Source: Plenodomus lindquistii
Taxonomy: Eukaryota > Ascomycota > Dothideomycetes > Pleosporales > Leptosphaeriaceae
Length of the DNA: 64,000 nucleotides
Assembly (NCBI GenBank): GCA_025504975.1
Contig: JANUWI010000011.1
Location: forward strand, 62,001 to 126,000
Reading direction: 5' to 3'
Part shown: piece by piece, positions 12,150-23,462 of the stretch
Layout: each line of letters opens with the position of its first letter
How positions within the stretch are numbered: position 1 is the stretch's first letter
The notes under the pieces: model-generated
What the model was told of the DNA's origin: nothing
Seen by the model: only the letters and a program-made list of their open reading frames with translations
The model's database searches: none
Made by a program: the position numbers and the translations under genes

Positions 12150-13257
12150 CAAGACCACGTCTTCAGCCGCAATCGCAAAGTAGGCTGGCGACACGAAGCC
12201 CGTTCTCCCAAGGTGTGCAGCCGTACAACCCCATCGCAGTCCTTGGCTGACATTTGCAGTACCGCAACCCAAGACTCTACACTTGCCGCCGTCGAAGTTG
12301 GTCCTAAGAAGAGGAGATATTACACCCATCACCAAATTCTTACCTCTCCTTCGGAGTTTTTCGCAAAAGCGCTCAATAGCCCATGGAAGGAGGCGCAGGA
12401 GCGCATCGTCACGCTGAATGATGTGGAGTGTACTACATGTAAGAATTCGTCATGAACAAAGAGTTTGGTTCACAAGTCGTTAATAGGTATTAATTTAGCT
12501 GAGTTGTTCATTGATTGGATCTACGGTGCGAAGGTCGAGGACTCGAGAGATAGGGACGATACCGAAAGCGAAAGTTGTTTTGAACTGGTACACCAGATGC
12601 GCCTTCTCAAAGCCCTCGTCTTCGCGGATCGCATACTCTCTCTCCCGTTCAAGGACGCTGTACACCTTGAATTTGTCGAATATACAATATTCTGTGGCAC
12701 CTTTTGGTATAAACTTGTCATTTACGCCTACACTCACTTTCATAACGGGCACGCTACTCGGGCATTACTGGTGGACGTACATTGCCGCAGTTTCAAAGAT
12801 GGTGTAGACGAATTTTGGGCTGGGGAGCTCGAAATCAGAGGTATCCAAACCTTGATTAAGTGGATTTATAGAAGGAGAGGGTAGTTTTTACAATTGTTTT
12901 TCATTAAAAGAAGAAAGAAAAGTTAAAAATCTAGCATTTCTAGTTGGAAATACCATGTTACCATTAAAAATTAAACAAATCAAAAACAAGTTTTTATTAT
13001 CTTGAACGACATACCTGTGAGTACATTGTTTTACAGATTGTTTAATTACTTTACCAAACCCTAGATTGTCTTTTATATAATTAAGACACTTTGAGCAGAT
13101 CCTACGAGAGTTCCTCCTCGACGTGATGGTCCGCTTCAGCAAGATGCTCCCTACTGTTATTGACCGTGGTGATGAGCTCGAGCCTTGCGACTACCATGGT
13201 CATGCATCGGACGAGGAGCAGAAGAACTGTTCCCAACACAGAGACCAATGCGCTTGA
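12150..13257 (+). pseudogene. BTB/POZ domain protein, copy 3 (broken, with AT-rich insertion)
   Basis: Homology to copy 2 is clear: VEVGPKKRRYYTHHQIL, EFFAKALNSPWKEAQERIV, ELFIDWIYGAKVEDSRD, then LVDVHCRSFKDGVDEF. No good start codon remains; the position equivalent to copy 2's ATG reads ACG. The acceptor of the second intron is not clean. After residues ELEIR at about 12840 the frame runs into roughly 255 bases of AT-rich non-homologous DNA, and the conserved tail resumes at about 13099 (LREFLLDVMVRFSKM, then EPCDYHGHASDEEQKNC) and runs to a stop at 13255-13257. The gene was therefore split by an insertion while both halves remain recognisable. Confidence 0.72.
12841..13098. repeat. AT-rich insertion inside BTB copy 3
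   Basis: About 255 bases rich in A and T separate two parts of a BTB reading frame that are adjacent in copies 1, 2 and 4. It begins near a GT and ends near an AG, but splicing those out does not restore the frame, so an intron is unlikely. I found no clear terminal inverted repeat or target duplication, so its type (MITE remnant, solo LTR fragment, other) is unknown. Confidence 0.5.
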
Positions 13258-13888
13258 CACCCACATTCGGGAGATATCGACTCTCTTGACGCTTTCGGAG
13301 AACTTTTCGGCACTCGTAGCCGCTGAGCTCGGATTTCCACATCGTATAAAGATGTGAATGTATATCCATGGAACGAGATAGGATTACGATATCTCACTTG
13401 CCAATCAAGTATCAAAGCTATTATCTGAATTTGACCGCCCCGGGAGGAAGCTTTAGTGCAAGCCATATCGCTGTCGTGCCTCCTTCACTTTCTTGTGTTC
13501 TTAGCCCAAAGATGTCCTGATCCTCTTCGAACACCCTCTGAATTTTGCTACCATGCCAACTCACCTGTTGAGCTCCAGCAATGCCGCGACAACGATGACG
13601 TTAAGAACCTCGGCGTACGTATGAGTTCTGCGCGTCATTTGGGCCTTTACGCCAGCCCAGGCAAGTACCCGTAATCTCAGGGTAAGTGAGTCCCAGCGGT
13701 TTATGCTATTGCGAAAAGGTAAGAGAGATTGAAGGCGTTGCGAAGGTTCTCTCGCTCACCCCAACTTCAGGGATTCTGCCTTTGCCGGCTCTTTTCCCAA
13801 AACTAGGGTGTATATGAGCCACCATTCTGCAGCCCTAGGCTCTTATCCATCCTACGAAGATTGTTCTTCTACACGACCAAGTTTGTTA
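13258..13888. other. Spacer between BTB copies 3 and 4
   Basis: No coding evidence. Small open frames overlap on both strands without family features. Confidence 0.45.
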
Positions 13889-14732
13889 ATGGAGATATCG
13901 AAAACGAAGGCCCCTCCGCCGCCAAGGTATGCAGTAACGTTGTTCAACTATCCCTCACGAACTAACGAGTACGTTCAGCGCCGCTGCTCGGCAGCCCATG
14001 AACACCATCGTGGAGATTGGATCTGAGAAGAAGAGATACTACGTCCATCGTGCTATCCTCGTTGCTCACTCAGAGTACTTCAAGAAAGCGCTCAATGGGC
14101 CATAGAAGGAGGCGCGGGAAGGCGTGGTCTTACTTGAGGATGTGGAGTGCGAGACTTGTGAGTAGATGCGCTTCCGCAAAAGACAACACTTATTCGATTC
14201 GTTGTTCTGACGTAATGTAGTCGACGTTTTGGCAAACTGGATTTACAGCGGCAAGATCCTAGACAACGACTCGGAATGGACTAACGACAACAGTGATCCA
14301 CTCGAAGATTGGGACCTTGCACAACTTGCCCGTGTAAAGGCCTATGTTCTTGGAGATCGAATTCTCGCCCTGTCCTTCACCCAGAAAGTCTGGGACAGCA
14401 TGATCTGAAGTATCCTTGAGGACGAAAACTTGAATTACCACTCGGTCGTCTTCGCTTTCGAAAATCTCCCATCAGATCACATTTTGCTGGAATTCATGGT
14501 CGAAACCCATTGTCGTTACCTCGTACCCTGGGAAGATGTCAACACGCTGCTTCGATCTGAGCTTCGAAAGTAACTCCCACACGAGTTCCTGTGTCGCGTC
14601 ATGATGCGGTACAGTGAGATGAAGGATGATTATTCTAGAGGCTTGGACCTTTTCAGTGGTCGTGATCAATGCGACTACCATGCGCACACGTCGCAGGAGC
14701 ACCGTGAGCACTGCAAGCGGCAGCGTTCTTGA
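13889..14732 (+). pseudogene. BTB/POZ domain protein, copy 4 (broken)
   Basis: The exon layout matches copy 2: first exon from ATG 13889, introns at 13927-13978 and 14158-14220, end at 14730-14732. It keeps TIVEIGSEKKRYYVHRAIL, VAHSEYFKKALNGP, DVLANWIYSGKILDND, the FAFENLPSDHILLEF block and a tail DQCDYHAHTSQEHREHCK. Three in-frame stops break it. TAG at 14103-14105 replaces the Trp of the conserved W-KEA motif; TGA is at 14406-14408; TAA at 14571-14573 precedes LPHEFL. TGG-to-TAG and probable CAA-to-TAA are CpA-to-TpA type changes on one strand or the other, as RIP makes. Otherwise this copy is the best preserved of the broken ones. Confidence 0.78.
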
Positions 14733-15279
14733 GCACGTTCGCATGGACTTGCGTGGGGTACTACGGCCCTCTTCTGTCTTGCAGACGAATATCGCGGAAG
14801 GGTGTCTGATTCGACGCAGTTTTGAACTTGACTATTGTTGCCGATGCGAATCGGAGCGCTGAGGAAGCCGGTGTTTCTGCTGAACTGGAGGTCAGCTGGC
14901 TAGGTTAACGCTGGGCGGGCCTATATATGGTGGAACTGTATGTGGACGGTGCTTGGTGCACATACCAGTTTTAAGGTCCTCTCGTGGTATTTCTACTCAT
15001 CTCTATAGCGCCATAATCAGCCATTCCAAATGAACTCAATTGCACAGACCAGCAACATCATCACCTCCCACATTGAAATATTCCTGTCATATTTATTTTT
15101 TCTGGACTACACACAACCCATACTTCTTGCTGTGCTCGTCAAGTAACCTCACACCAGCACCATGCTGTATGTCCCATTGCAAAAGCATATACAAAGAACA
15201 ATCCTGCTTTCCTATTTAAACATCAAATATCGCATGTTGTCCCAACATTTGGCCAAGTCAAAGCGACCGACCGACCACC
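14733..15279. other. Spacer between BTB copy 4 and the carrier gene
   Basis: Convergent space with no coding evidence; it probably holds the 3' ends of both flanking units. Confidence 0.45.
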
Positions 15280-16753
15280 TCAGAGACCCCTCTCGCGCAG
15301 CAACTCTTCATCATACGTGATGCCATTGATGCGCTTCTTTGTAAACTCAAATGCAGTGAAGAAAATTGCGTTGACGACGCAGGAGCGGGACATTGATACA
15401 CCCAGGCCTGTTCAATTGTTAATTTCAACAAGTCTCTGCGGTACAATATAGGATAGGAAGGGGTTGGGAAAGGGCAATGCGTACCTCGATACATGCGGCG
15501 GTTGAAGAATTGAATCTTGGGTCGTGTGGCTTTGTCCTTGCCGCCGACAAGGCAGTTGCGTTGGTATATGCTCTTCGCCGTGTCTATTGGGAAGATCTGT
15601 TGACATCTTAGTACTGAAGTGACGTTGATCAGACGGAGGGAAGAACGTACGCATGCCCAGCTCACAAGCCCACACAAGCCACCAGCCACCACCACAGCAA
15701 GCGGGTGTGTCGGCGAAGTCCCTCTTGCATTCGCCAGGACATGTTTCACACTCTCATATGTCACGAAGTATATGCCTGTGCCAATGGAATCCCGAACTGG
15801 TCGCTTTTAGTGATACACAAGGCCATGATTGTTCCCACGGCCACTTACGAAGATGCAAATGGAATCCAGAGTAGAGTCCCCTCCAACCCCTATGCTTTAT
15901 CATATTCTGGGCCGTCTTCCAGGTCCCAAGATTCTGATAGCTCTTGCGTATTGCTTCGTTTTTGCCTCCGCCGTCATTTCGCTCTGCCATCAAGACTGAG
16001 ATTTGAGCACTGAGTTTGGTCAATTCAAATGGGCCTATTCGCAAGTCAGCGCCTTGTCACAATTTTCACTATGTGATTTCATACAAGCGATGACTGTTAT
16101 GGCGGCGCCTGCATTGATGCCAGCGAGCCCAAAACATGCGACCGTCGAGAGGGTAGGTAGTGTGTCTTTGCTGTTCACGATAGCCAGTGGCGAACTCCCC
16201 GTGTACTTGTATATCCAGTCGTCGAGCGCATATTTGGAGCGTTGGTAGATGGAGAAGGAGACGGTTCGGACGAGGGTGATGCTTGCGAGGGGGGACCAGA
16301 CGCCTGGGACACGAATATTAGTATCACCTCCAGGTGTCTTGAAGGTATATAGAGTGCTTACCGCGGTAAAAGCCATGCAGACCTTCAGTCTTGTACGTGT
16401 GGCGAACGCAATCGGTGAAAGAGTTGAACTTGTAGCTGCCTGAGGTTAGTAGGCGTCATGGACCATTCCAAGATCAACATACGCCTGCAACCTCGTCTTG
16501 ACAGAGTCGAGTGGATACTGCAACACAATCAGCTCCTGCAGCCCCAAAACCGCCCCCACAGCTGCAATTCACATACAGCAGCAAATGTAGATAACAAGCT
16601 ACTCGAGCTCGCAGCAACCTCGGTGCGATACTTCTTGGTCCATCGCTTGGCCTGCTCGCTCCTCAGCACCGCCCTCGACACGTCATTGAGGTCGCGCGGC
16701 CGGTTGGGGATGTCGCGTTGAACACTTGGCCTCCCCTCTTCGCGCTCGGGCAT
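15280..16753 (-). CDS. Mitochondrial carrier family (SLC25-type) protein
   Basis: Eight exons on the minus strand: 16577-16753, 16483-16517, 16362-16435, 16085-16303, 15849-16034, 15651-15796, 15485-15596 and 15280-15407. Introns are 47-77 nt and all junctions keep frame, giving 358 residues. The three carrier signatures (Px[DE]xx[KR]) are present in the right rhythm: YPLDSVK at 60-66, CPFELTK at 169-175 and FPIDTAK at 281-287. Each follows the odd helix of a repeat, for example SSSSLLSTFAA just before the first. The fold should be six helices in the inner mitochondrial membrane. Substrate cannot be assigned from sequence alone. The strongest local motifs (LVRTVSFSIYQRSKYALDDW, GVSMSRSCVVNAIFFTAFEF) suggest a fungal-conserved orphan subfamily. 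The first ATG sits before a charged N-terminal extension of about 45 residues. Confidence 0.87.
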
Positions 16754-17833
16754 ACTGGCTATCGCTAGCTGAGGAAGACAGTCGCGTCTTCCTACGGCAA
16801 TCGCGATGAGGCCAGTAGCCGGGCAAGCTCCATCAAGACCGCCGCGCCGAGATGCTCAATGGGGGGTGGTGAATGTCTCGCGATTGCGTGGTTCGCAAAG
16901 TGTGGCGTGGCGTGGCGTGGCGTGGCGTATCAATCGGTATGTGAGGTCGAAGTGGTGAACTGGCAGTGGGAATGGTGGTTTAGGGAGACTGGAGTGACGA
17001 TATGGCGGGGTTAAGCTCGTAGCTTTGTGCTGCTAACATGGCCGAAACAGTCTAAATCGCCGCGACCATGGCATCCCATTGGCCTACACACTTCAACCAT
17101 CGACGCTACCATGCATACACCTCCATGCCAGATCGAGAGCCTGACAGCCATTGACCGCCATGGGCATGCTCAATCATATTCACTCCTACTTTGACAACCA
17201 TTGCATACCTCCCTTCACATGCTACGCTTGCACGTGTCGCGCGTTGGGAGCTAGACGACTGCAGCGTCGAAATGGAAATGCAGGGTTGAACGCATGCGCA
17301 TGTGAAGCTCAACACCCCAGCAAATCACCGTTCGACTAATCAAAACCCACTTGACACATTAAAACTTGCCCATTTGCTTGAGCAATGTCTTGGGAACAGA
17401 TCAGGGCATTACGCTGGTGTTGTACACTACACAATGTGTGCATTCACACGCGTCCAAGAGTGGTACACATGGCGTTTGACAGCAGCTAGGTGCCGGCCGC
17501 GGAACGTGGCACTTGTACTTCGTGCGGAGAGAGTCGAGCTTGCCTTTGTGCCCGCAGCTTACCTGACCACTGGGTGTGGGATCCCAAGCTTAACATTGGT
17601 ATCTAGAGAGTCGAGACGTCATGAGACGTGTCAGTCACACGTGGGCGCATTCTTGGTGCTCTCAGAATACGCCATGGCCATGTGCATCCAGGGCGTTTGT
17701 GTGAAATGTCTCAAGATCTTTCTTGGGAGCAAGAACTCTAAGCATATTTTGATACGTTCACGCAGTTGACTGGTGGCGTTCAGCAGAAGCGACTTCACGC
17801 AGCCTCCATCACAGCCTCAAACCAGCATCGCGG
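16754..17833. other. Intergenic region with GGCGT repeat
   Basis: The upstream region of the carrier gene. It contains a short pentanucleotide tract (GGCGT)5 at 16902-16928; its reverse complement unit (CGCCA)n recurs at about 28656-28682. The 155-codon frame at 17302-17769 has no family features, so I do not call a gene. Confidence 0.55.
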
Positions 17834-18330
17834 CTATTTCTTCCCCAGTATACTCCTCAACTCCTGATCGTTCTCAGACCTCTCCACTGGCGCCTTGCCC
17901 TCGTCGTCCTCCTGTGCCTTCCTCTCCCTCTTCTTCCTCCCCTGCATGTCTCCCATGAGAGCCTCCTTCAACGTTCCACGATCGTCCTCTACCTTTTCCA
18001 ACTGTCCATGCCGCCTCAGACTCTCCTTGTGCCAGCTAATCTGTCCACCATCGGCTTCGCGATGTTTCTGTGCGTTGAGTTTGGCGGCGCGGATAGATGT
18101 TCGAGCGTAGACGAAGAGAAGACCGGCCATGGTGAGGGCAGCGAGGGGGGCCATTACTGTCTGGATGCGAATCAACAAGAATGTTCATACGTGTGGTGCG
18201 AACACGAGCTTACACGGCCATTGATGATGCCCTTGTTTCTTGTGAGGCGGGCGGGCGCATTGGCCGAGGTGGGCTTCGAGGTTTCGCTCATGCCATCTGC
18301 GCCCTTGGGCATGGAGAGTCTGCCACCCAT
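17834..18330 (-). CDS. Small single-pass membrane protein, uncharacterised
   Basis: Two exons, 18214-18330 and 17834-18160, with a 53 nt GT-AG intron in phase 0, encode 147 residues. Residues 1-39 are polar and lack a classical signal peptide. A hydrophobic segment at about 43-60 (MAPLAALTMAGLLFVYA) is followed by a basic TSIRAAKLNAQKHREADGG stretch, then a highly charged Lys/Glu/Asp/Arg tail that may form a helix. This resembles small conserved ascomycete membrane proteins, possibly mitochondrial or ER. I know no function for it. The open frame continues upstream of the second exon, but the splice-joined form supplies a proper ATG context and uses clean splice sites. Confidence 0.68.
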
Positions 18331-19042
18331 TGTGCCTTGTGTTATTTATTCCCTTGCTCTTTGGGCAGCGTCTCAATGTCGCGTGGTGAGTTGCGAACAC
18401 TCTCTTCGCTGGACCGGGAAAGTGGTGTGATTTTCCTAGGCAGACTCGTAGTCCGCTTCAGGTACCGAGAAGGCTCAAGCTACTATGAATTGTTGGCATC
18501 TTTTGCTCATCAACATCCATGGGCCACTCATTCGATTGAACCAACACACAAACAAACATACAGTTGTTGTCGCGACCTCAGACACATGCCAGCCCAGACA
18601 TGCAGGCTGAGGCCATCGTCGATAGGTCGTGGTCTAGAATCGATGAGGTAATTCGTCCCATAGCTATCCAAAGCGGGTTAGCCCCAAGGGACCAGCCGAG
18701 GTGCGTCTAGATTTCGTCATCTCCAATTTTCATGTCCGCGATATCAAAGCAATCTTGAAACCTGCGTTCGCAAGAGGGCCTCGCAACGCTTGCTTTGTAA
18801 ACGGTAGAGCCCCAGCAATCCACAAGGCCATCCGTAAGGCTCCGTTTGGTCATCCCTAGTCTTCTGTGCGCAAGAGTCTGACATAGACACCGCATCCAGA
18901 CCTGCTATAACTAGGGATTACTAAGGCCCTCTAACCAATTGCTTGACACTTCACTGGTGCATCGCGAATCGCTCCCTAGCCATTTTCACACTGCGTCATC
19001 TGTATAAGAGGGCAGCCCGCCCCACGCCCTGGCCCTTTATAA
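18331..19042. other. Intergenic region upstream of glutathione reductase
   Basis: The divergent space between the small membrane-protein gene and glutathione reductase, expected to carry both promoters. Nothing else was seen apart from the TATA-like site listed separately. Confidence 0.45.
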
Positions 19043-19043
19043 A
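19038..19043 (+). promoter_or_regulatory. TATA-like box overlapping the upstream ATG of glutathione reductase
   Basis: TATAAA sits where the last A is also the A of the upstream in-frame ATG at 19043. If it is a working TATA box, transcripts would begin some tens of bases downstream and omit that ATG, leaving the ATG at 19226 as the start. Confidence 0.4.
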
Positions 19044-21004
19044 TGCGCAGAACAACTGTTTGTCGATTTCGAGCTCTGCCTGCGAGTCTCTGTCACACCT
19101 CACCTGCTGCCCCGCCATCCGCACTTCTCCACTCGACGCGACCGCAGTTTCACGCCTCGAGAACAAATCTGGCGTCTGCCCGTCTTGCAAATCTCACACA
19201 GCACTTTTCTACAACACAAATCACCATGTCGTCGACTACAAAGGAGTGCGACTACCTAGTCATTGGTATCGGTAGTGGGGGTATCGCATCTGGACGACGA
19301 GCGGCAAAGTATGGCGCAAAGGTCATTGCAGTGGAGTCCTCGCGCTACGGTGGAACCTGCGTAAACGTCGGCTGCGTGCCCAAGAAAGTAACCTGGAACG
19401 CTGCCGCAATCGCAGAGACGTTCAAAGACGCAAAAGCATACGGCTTCCAAGTCGGCGAGACCCCAGCATTCGACTGGCCGTACTTCAAGAAGAAGCGTGA
19501 CGCGTACGTCAAGCGCCTCAACGGCATCTACGAGAACAACCTCAACAAGGACGAGATTGAGCATCTGCGGGGCCGCGCAAAATTCGTAGCAAAAGATGAG
19601 GTTGAAGTCGCGCTCCACGAAGGAGGCACACAGCGCGTCAAGGCAAAGCACATCCTCATTGCTACTGGTGGCCGCCCCGTAACCCCTGATATTCCCGGCG
19701 CAGAACTCTGCATCACGAGCGACGGCTTCTTCGACCTCGAGAAACAGCCCAAGAGCATTGCGACAAGTGGCGCGGGATACATTGGTGTGGAGATGACGGG
19801 CATGCTTCACGCTCTGGGAACGAAGACACACTTCTTCATCCGCGGCGACAAGCTGCTACGGACCTTTGATCCCATGATACAAGACGCCGTGACGAAAGAG
19901 TATGAGCGCCAGGGCATAAATCTCTACAAGGGCTCTCAAATCACCAAGGTGGAAGACATTGGCAACGGCCTCAAGCGTGTAACCTACCAAGAGACCGAGT
20001 CGAAGAAGGAGTCAACAGTCGAAGTCGAACAAGTCCTCTTCGCAACCGGCCGCCACCCCGAAATCGAGGATCTCCACATCAAGGACTTTGGCATCAAGCT
20101 CAACGACAAGAACCACATTGTCGTCGACGAATACCAGAACACTTCTCTCCCAAACGTCTACGCCATCGGCGACGTCTGCGACAGCGGATTCGAACTCACA
20201 CCCGTCGCCATTGCCGCCGGCCGCCGGCTCTCCGAACGCCTATTCAACGGTCAAACCAATTCAAAACTAGACTATACCAACATTCCATCTGTCGTCTTTG
20301 CGCATCCCGAAATCGGCTCCGTTGGCTTGACCGAGCCTGAGGCGCGCAAGCAGTATGGCGACGACAAGATCAAGATTTACAAGGCCGAGTTTACAGGCAT
20401 GTACTATGCCATGATGGACCCAGAGGAAAAGGGACCCACAAGCTACAAGATTGTGTGTGCGGGGCCAGAGGAGAAGGTCGTTGGATTACACATCCTAGGC
20501 CAAGGAAGCAGTGAGATTCTGCAAGGGTTCGGTGTAGCCATCAAAATGGGTGCAACCAAGAAGGACTTTGACAACTGTGTGGTATGTTTTCTCCTCTCTG
20601 TCTTCAACCTTCGGATCCTGGTCAAATTCCAGTTGTCCCTGAATTCCAGTTTGCGCCTGTTCTGGAAGGGTACGGCCAAGCTCCGCTCCTGCATATGCAC
20701 GTCCAGCATGCTCGCTCTCGGATATCGCGCTCGCGCAATTCTACTTGCCGCTCGACCACGCGTGCCTGGGCAATGGCTTGGGGCTGTGGGGTAACAACTA
20801 GGACTTCCATGTCAATTTCCAGCGCGCCCTGATTCTATGAGCATAACCGCTAACGTAAAATCCCCTTTAAACAGGCAATCCATCCGGTATCGGCTGAAGA
20901 ACTGGTAAGTCATCTCCGCCCCCACACCCTCTCCCCAGACGTTCGTCAAACGGAGAGTCCGAATCAGCACAGACATTAACACGACTCAGGTTACCATGAC
21001 CTAG
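19043..21004 (+). CDS. glr1: Glutathione reductase, with possible alternative mitochondrial start
   Basis: Three exons, 19043-20581, 20875-20904 and 20990-21004; the introns are 293 and 85 nt and the last exon encodes only VTMT. From ATG 19226 (TCACCATGTCG) the product is 466 residues, the usual cytosolic size; from ATG 19043 it is 527. The extra 61 residues contain no Asp or Glu and are rich in Arg/Ser/Ala, as mitochondrial presequences are. Family marks in 466-residue numbering: FAD-binding GIGSGGIASGRRAA at 14-27; redox disulfide GGTCVNVGCVPKK with C45 and C50; NADPH-binding SGAGYIGVEMTG; second FAD motif YAIGDVCDSG; interface NIPSVVFAHPEIGSVGLTEP; catalytic HPVSAEE with H455 and E460, supplied only after splicing. 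It reduces glutathione disulfide with NADPH. The unusually long first intron sits just before the catalytic His codon. Confidence 0.93.
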
Positions 21005-21255
21005 AACGTCCCAACGTCCCTCTCTCGGCGTTACTCGGGATATCCGTAGAGTGCCGGAACCAGCAATTCATTGGTTTTTCTTTCTTCAGGTAGATTTGGA
21101 AGGAAACATGTAGATCTGCAATAGACTAGTAGCAGAATAGAGTACTCAAACACTCGCCATACATCATACTAATCATGTTTCTAATCCTACAGTACTATCC
21201 ACCATAGACTACTCTGACATGACGCACGTATCCTTGCCTTATAACATTGAATGTA

Positions 21256-21375
21256 CACACGAGGCAAGTACCGCGTAGACTACGGCACGTCCACGACCGT
21301 GACACACCGACACGTTGCCTTGACCTGCCTTGCGGATCCTTCATCTGTACATGCACACGAGGCAAGTACCGCGTA
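21256..21375 (+). repeat. Direct repeat pair of 22 bases
   Basis: A perfect 22-base direct repeat, beginning CACACGAGGCAAG and ending in CCGCGTA, occurs at 21256-21277 and 21354-21375, 98 bases apart. It is not simple-sequence DNA, so it may be a duplicated site or the residue of a small duplication. Confidence 0.6.
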
Positions 21376-23407
21376 CCGCGCACACAGCACATGCACAAAC
21401 ACCACCTCATCTCACCTCACCTTGCTTCACATGCCAGCCTTCACTCCACTCCACTTCACTCCACCATACCTTATCCATTTACAAACGTTACGCCCACCCA
21501 ACTCATATTACAAACGTTACACTCCACCCACCCACCCACCCACTTGTCTATCCAACCAACTCCTACTCCTCTCTCTTCCCATGTGCAATACCCCGGTTAG
21601 GATACTTCTCCCAAACCCCTACTCTACACTACACTACTCTAGTCTAAAACCCCATGACGCTGTACTGCATTACACAGCACAAACCGTACTCCGCTCCCCT
21701 CCCCTACCGACCAACCGGCCAACCGCCACGATCGAGAGTAGTCCAATCCGCTCAAATGCAGGTGCAAAGGCTCATTTCTCCACATTTTATATATTCTTTT
21801 TCGGCCGTGCTGGTGGCGGTGGCGGCAGCGTTGGCACAAGGCGGATCTCTTGGCCGTGTCAAGTCTAGCTCCGGCATCTGCGTGCATAAGTGTATATGTA
21901 TGTACGGTACATACTGTGGGTAGATGGATGTAAGAGTGGTATCGGAGTAGCGCCGATGGGGTTGGGGTGAGCACAGACGATCTTGTCTGGATGGTAATGG
22001 GAGGGAGGGCTTGTGGGTGGTGGGTCAAGAGAGGTGAACATGTCACTGCATTTTACCCAGGGGTTCTAGGACTTTTTGAAATGAGGCGGTGATGCGTACG
22101 GTCTGTTGCAGGAAAGAAAAATTTAGTCTTGGTGTTATTGACTATTGACTACAGCGTATAGGTAGTGAGTGGCCTTGCAAGGATCCTTTCGGCGGTAACG
22201 TTATGGTAATTATTTTGGCGTGGCAGTGAGTACCCTACCGTCTTCTAGTTTCCTCCCCTTTCCTTGCCTTGCCTGTCACTTCCTTGCCTGTCACTTCCTT
22301 ACCTCTCACTTCCCTGTTTGTCATTTCACTCCAGTCCCTCATCCTGCCCACCCGCTCGCCCTGCATATCTTATTCCCTCCCACTAGCTAACCCCACCCCG
22401 CCCCATTCGTTTCCCCGCATATCCTACTCTCTTCTGGTCTAGTCTCCATACTCTGCGAACTACGTTCTCAGCAGGGGTTGAACCGTGACCGGGTGTGTGC
22501 CTTGGACCCTAGACCTAAACAGCCCTACACCCTACACCCTACACACAGACCTTCGTCTGCGCGTAATCAAACCCCCGCGAAACAAGGCTTGCATGCATGG
22601 ATTTTTCACTGTGCTAATGCCGGTTGTTTCGTTTAGTAGGGTAATGGTAATGGTAATGCCGTATGTCACTCATGTTCTCATTCTCATTCTTATTCTCATT
22701 CACATTCGCTTTCGCATTTACGTTTACATTCACATTCACGCCACAACAACAACCAATGGATGGACGAATGGTGGTCTGTATCCCATCCCATCCACCCTAC
22801 ACTCCACGCCTCCTTTTCTCTTCCCTTCGCTTGAGTAAATTTCCCAAACCAAGCAGACACACGAAACGGCCTGGATAAATCACCAAGCGATTGTGCAGGT
22901 AGTGTAGTGTAAGACAAACTCTAAGCAAATATTGAATCCAGTCACTTGACATGACACATCAGCATCAGCATCACCGATCATTTCTCTCTCTTGACGAAAA
23001 ACGCGGAGAAGCCAATCGTAGCGTTGACATAATGCGTTCGTTGTTCATCGACGACCAGCCCTACGGTAATCCCTCTCACGACGGAACTACATTCCCCCAC
23101 CAGTAAGAATATCTTCCGCTCAACATTTACTCTAAACTCTATAGTAAGTTCTACGCTAGTTTTGGTCCCTGACAGCGCAAGCCAGCCACACACACACACA
23201 CACACAAATACACACCAGCAGGGGGAAAAGAAAAACCTGGGGGATTTGAACGGTGGGATCGCGTGCGTGGGCGCCACTCCCCCTTCCCCTTGTTCGCCCC
23301 CGCATTCCGCATCGCATGCATGGTGCACGTTGTTCTAGAAGAACGGTGCGTTGAACGTTTAACGTTCGGCGTTGCCTGGGAGCGGAGGAGGGGGCTAGCA
23401 GGCATAA

Positions 23408-23409
<2 letters not shown>

Positions 23410-23457
<48 letters not shown>
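23410..23457 (+). repeat. (CA)n microsatellite, about 24 units
   Basis: An uninterrupted dinucleotide run flanked by unique sequence, with a second shorter run at 23186-23206. Confidence 0.9.

Positions 23458-23462
<5 letters not shown>

Noticed and set aside
12841..13098. Long intron in BTB copy 3
   Set aside because: GT and AG are present near the ends, but joining them gives the wrong frame and no paralogue has an intron there.
17302..17769. 155-codon frame between the carrier and the small membrane-protein gene
   Set aside because: No recognisable domain, no splice partner, composition like random intergenic DNA.
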